From Methanobrevibacter sp. (lineage in GTDB: Archaea; Methanobacteriota; Methanobacteria; Methanobacteriales; Methanobacteriaceae), in NCBI GenBank assembly GCA_017652345.1, contig JAGCBE010000113.1, forward strand, positions 1 through 64,000: DNA of 64,000 nucleotides. The letters are read 5' to 3'. Within the stretch, counting starts at the first letter, position 1. Every line of letters begins with the position of its first letter. A program made the position numbers and the translations under genes. The notes beneath the pieces are model-generated. The model was not told the origin of the DNA. It did not search any database and worked only from the letters and a program-made list of their open reading frames with translations. Below are positions 61,650-64,000 of the stretch, piece after piece.

Positions 61650-61930
61650 TGAAAAGCAGAATCGTACAAAATCAGTTTCAATCTATAATTAGTGACGGTT
61701 ACAGACGAATTGAAACTGAAAACGGAACTAAGATAGAATTTTCTTCTTTATTTAAAGAACTTATAAACGCACAAGCCCCAGAAATAATTTTTACTGACTG
61801 GGTTATTCTAGAATCAGGTGAATGGACTGTGAACGCAGAACATGAGGATTCTAAAAGAAAACTTGCAATAGTCGGTAAGAATGTGAATGATTGTATTCAA
61901 AAAGCAAAAGACTGTTTTGAAGGGAGATAA
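61649..61930 (+). CDS. Hypothetical small protein
   Basis: A 93-residue protein with helices and strands (RIVQNQFQSIISDGYRRIET, EIIFTDWVILESGEWTVNAE). No family recognised. ATG 61649 follows AAGGAG by 7 nt; the end overlaps the next gene. Confidence 0.6.
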   Translation: MKSRIVQNQFQSIISDGYRRIETENGTKIEFSSLFKELINAQAPEIIFTDWVILESGEWTVNAEHEDSKRKLAIVGKNVNDCIQKAKDCFEGR

Positions 61931-61935
61931 TGAAT

Positions 61936-62925
61936 ATGTCAAGTCCAGGAAATGGTTTACCAGATGGGTACGATTTAACTGCGTATAAAGCAGAAAGTAA
62001 TACAGGAGAAGGTTCACAAGCTGAACCATTTATTCCAACAACCTGTAATGGTTTTATGTGGGCAGTTTTACAGACAAATAAATATGTTAAATTGACAACA
62101 CTACTAGATTTTAGCAGGGACGATAATTATAAAAACGGGATTACCACATATTTAAACATAAGTTGTGCTAGGTTATATGCAGACACAACTTTAGCCGATG
62201 GTAATTTACCAGGTATAAATGGTCTTATTGTGAATGCGGCACATTTTATATGGCTGAAAACATCTAATAATCAAACTATTGATAACGTAAGTTTTTTGAA
62301 TTGTATTTGGTCAAGAGCAAATGAAGCACTTTGTGTTTGGTGGAGATGCGAAGCCGGTAATTGCACAGTCACAGGTTGTGTATTCAGTTTACTTATAAAA
62401 CAAAATGATCATTATCCAATGTTTGAATATTCGGGTACGCTCGGAATACAATTTATATCATGTTCTCAATATTTTACATTTTCTGGAGGCATCCGCGCAT
62501 GGACAACAAACGATAATAGTCAGGTAGCTGCATTAGGGTATACAAGACAAAATTGCACCATTCAATTATCAAACTATGTGTATAGACCTGTATCCTCAAG
62601 TATTGCTTCAGGTGTTACTTTTATAGGTAATAATACAATAAAGAATTCTACAATATATGGTGATGTATATTTAGTTATATCGTCCACTGATGATAATGTA
62701 AGAGTTAATAAAGTAGACCATATATGTCTTGCGTTAAATCTTACATATGAAACAAATCGGGGATATCCAGTATTAGTGTGGAACAATCAAAGTAACTCTA
62801 TTATTGTAGACAAGGATATTATAGATGCAAATATTTCGTGCCCAACAGCAGCAGGAGTTAATTATCTAACAACAGCACAAATGAAATCCGATACATATCT
62901 AACACAAATAGGATTCTTACCATAA
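61936..62925 (+). CDS. Beta-helix tail-spike-like protein
   Basis: A 329-residue protein with repeating short strands and Asn/Cys turns (FIWLKTSNNQTIDNVSFLNC, AGNCTVTGCVFSLL, GIQFISCSQYF, NCTIQLSNYV, NNTIKNSTIYGDVYLVI), typical of right-handed beta-helix spikes. The end is a short, independent cap (TAAGVNYLTTAQMKSDTYLT). It may bind or degrade cell-surface sugar. No catalytic residues identified. ATG 61936 follows GGGAG by 9 nt. Confidence 0.6.
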   Translation: MSSPGNGLPDGYDLTAYKAESNTGEGSQAEPFIPTTCNGFMWAVLQTNKYVKLTTLLDFSRDDNYKNGITTYLNISCARLYADTTLADGNLPGINGLIVNAAHFIWLKTSNNQTIDNVSFLNCIWSRANEALCVWWRCEAGNCTVTGCVFSLLIKQNDHYPMFEYSGTLGIQFISCSQYFTFSGGIRAWTTNDNSQVAALGYTRQNCTIQLSNYVYRPVSSSIASGVTFIGNNTIKNSTIYGDVYLVISSTDDNVRVNKVDHICLALNLTYETNRGYPVLVWNNQSNSIIVDKDIIDANISCPTAAGVNYLTTAQMKSDTYLTQIGFLP

Positions 62926-62944
62926 AAATAAAGGAGTGATAAAT

Positions 62945-63577
62945 ATGCCAGGAAGTCTAACTCCGATATGGGAAGATACGAATTGGGGATCGTATGACAA
63001 TTATTTAGAGGAATATCCAGTTCCGATATCAGCGCAAGTGATAAGTGTTTTTGATCCATCAAAAGTTTACAGTGTTTGGGCAGCAGATACACAATTAAGT
63101 GGTTATGTATCTCCAAAAAGTGCTCCAAATCTTTATAGATTAGGTGCATTTGCTAATCTACCGGATTTAAGAACACTAACTCTTCCATTATCAGTTAAAA
63201 AACTAGGAAGATATAGCTGTTATAATAGTGGTGTAAGGTCAGTTTCAATGTCACCAACAGTAATATATTATTCAACAACTTTCCCCTCTACTTGTCAAAT
63301 ACACTTTTATACATTAGCTGGATATACTGTTACACCACCAACAAAAAGAACTTATCAAGTAGGTGAAACATTTGACCCAACTGGAATGGTAGTAACTTGC
63401 ACAGTATCAGATGGAATTCATGTTACAAATATTGTTACAGAACAAAGAAATACACTAGCCGGAGAACTAGGTGGATATATAGTAAATGTAGATCTATCAA
63501 CAGTTGGTGAAACAACAGCAGATGTATATTGTGGAGATAGGTTAATTAGTCAAATAGCTATCACAGTAACATCATAA
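62945..63577 (+). CDS. Virion protein with bacterial Ig-like domain
   Basis: A 210-residue protein. The C-terminal 85 residues (RTYQVGETFDPTGMVVTCTV, VDLSTVGETTADVYC) form a bacterial Ig-like (Big) domain, common as carbohydrate-binding decoration on phage particles. The first half has an LRR-like piece (RLGAFANLPDLRTLTLPLSV, KKLGRYSCYNSGVRSVSM), echoing the giant tail protein. ATG 62945 follows AAAGGAGTG. Confidence 0.65.
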   Translation: MPGSLTPIWEDTNWGSYDNYLEEYPVPISAQVISVFDPSKVYSVWAADTQLSGYVSPKSAPNLYRLGAFANLPDLRTLTLPLSVKKLGRYSCYNSGVRSVSMSPTVIYYSTTFPSTCQIHFYTLAGYTVTPPTKRTYQVGETFDPTGMVVTCTVSDGIHVTNIVTEQRNTLAGELGGYIVNVDLSTVGETTADVYCGDRLISQIAITVTS

Positions 63578-63586
63578 GTGAATAGT

Positions 63587-63624
63587 AACAAAAACACAGA
63601 TCATTCGGTCTGTGTTTTTTGTTG
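63587..63624 (+). terminator. Rho-independent terminator
   Basis: AAAAACACAGA/TCTGTGTTTTT (63590-63600 with 63609-63619), 8-nt loop, T run. Confidence 0.9.
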
Positions 63625-63645
63625 AGCTTTTTATCGAATAACCTC

Positions 63646-63674
63646 TTGACAAAATAAAAAATATGTGTTATACT
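63646..63674 (+). promoter_or_regulatory. Sigma-A-type promoter
   Basis: TTGACA, 17-bp spacer, TATACT with extended TGT. Confidence 0.9.
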
Positions 63675-63706
63675 ATATATAACAACAAAGAAAGGAATTT
63701 ATAGAT

Positions 63707-63910
63707 ATGAAAAAGAAATTTTGGTCAACAATTTACAACATTTTCAGTTCACTTGTAATTTACAATTTTGTTCTGCTATGTTTTTTAGGATATCTACTTT
63801 CAAAGAATATGATACTATCGTTTGTTCTAATGATCGCAACTGTTTTATGGTTTTATAGCCTTTTAATTGAGCTGCTTCATTTGTTTGGTTTTTTACATGA
63901 TAAGGAGTAA
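63707..63910 (+). CDS. Small membrane protein
   Basis: A 67-residue protein with two hydrophobic helices, LVIYNFVLLCFLGYLL and MILSFVLMIATVLWFYSLLI. It starts with basic residues (MKKKFW). Function unknown; a superinfection or membrane role is possible. ATG 63707 follows AAAGGAA. Confidence 0.65.
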   Translation: MKKKFWSTIYNIFSSLVIYNFVLLCFLGYLLSKNMILSFVLMIATVLWFYSLLIELLHLFGFLHDKE

Positions 63911-63915
63911 TTATA

Positions 63916-64000
63916 ATGGCAAGTTTTAAGGATATTCCTCAGTTCACTTATGGATCTTATGAGGTGGATATTCATATTCGTCACCTTGAAAAAATGTTAA
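63916..64000 (+). CDS. DUF262-family protein, start only (cut by window edge)
   Basis: Only 28 codons are visible: IPQFTYGSYEVDIHIRHLEKML. This matches the N-terminus of phage DUF262 (ParB-like nuclease fold, GmrSD-related) proteins. The end lies beyond the window, so function cannot be judged. ATG 63916 follows AAGGAG. Confidence 0.5.
   Translation, partial: MASFKDIPQFTYGSYEVDIHIRHLEKML

Overview
This window is a contiguous piece of a large, AT-rich, contractile-tailed (myovirus-type) bacteriophage genome. Every supported gene lies on the + strand, packed in long operons. Strong GGAGG-type ribosome sites, frequent TTG/GTG starts and sigma-A-like promoters (TTGACA, 17 bp, TGnTATACT) suggest a low-GC Bacillota host, probably a Clostridia-like anaerobe. 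This is inference; no host gene is present. No capsid, portal, terminase or lysis gene was recognised, so the genome continues on both sides.

Layout: (1) 1-19063, tail and baseplate module: sheath (partial), tube, a gp26-like protein with a probable frameshift extension, tape measure, LysM/tube-cap protein, gp53-, gp27-, gp5-OB-, gp25- and gp6-like baseplate proteins, a P2 gpI-like protein, and a 1645-aa tail protein with BspA-type leucine-rich repeats. (2) 19064-19631, gene-free AT-rich region with a terminator, competing hairpins and short repeats, a candidate origin. (3) 19632-32802, DUF932 protein, SNF2 helicase interrupted by a mini-intein, DNA-binding proteins, helicase loader, DnaB-like helicase, primase, SSB-like protein and family A DNA polymerase. 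Two genes or operons here have long leaders with terminators. (4) 32861-37855, a 7-deazaguanine pathway (FolE, QueD, QueE, QueC) with a DpdA-like transglycosylase, pointing to modified guanines in the phage DNA, plus HAD, SDR and phosphoribosyltransferase genes of unknown role in the same operon. (5) 37881-45660, sliding clamp, Fe-S nuclease, RecU-like resolvase, RecA, UvrD-like helicase, HD hydrolase and small proteins.

(6) 45698-48952, a tRNA operon with nine convincing tRNA genes (Asn, Lys, Met, Gly, Leu, Pro, Gln, Glu, Arg) and one chimeric tRNA. tRNA-Leu(UAA) is split by a 238-nt group I intron. The spacers are highly structured; one is a 395-nt domain closed by a 16-bp helix. A 94-nt cloverleaf-like leader follows. 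(7) 49138-59326, small proteins, a complete clamp loader (DnaX, delta', delta), a sigma-region-2-like protein beside a Mor-like protein (candidate late regulators), probable structural proteins and a PhoH-like ATPase. (8) 59390-64000, a Clp-like double AAA+ protein, a beta-helix tail protein, an Ig-like-domain protein, a small membrane protein and the start of a DUF262 gene.

How it may work together: eleven near-identical host-type promoters drive replication and accessory genes. None was found in the 19-kb tail block, which fits phage-controlled late transcription. The phage carries its own polymerase, clamp, clamp loader, helicase, loader, primase and recombinase, and probably protects its DNA with a 7-deazaguanine base.
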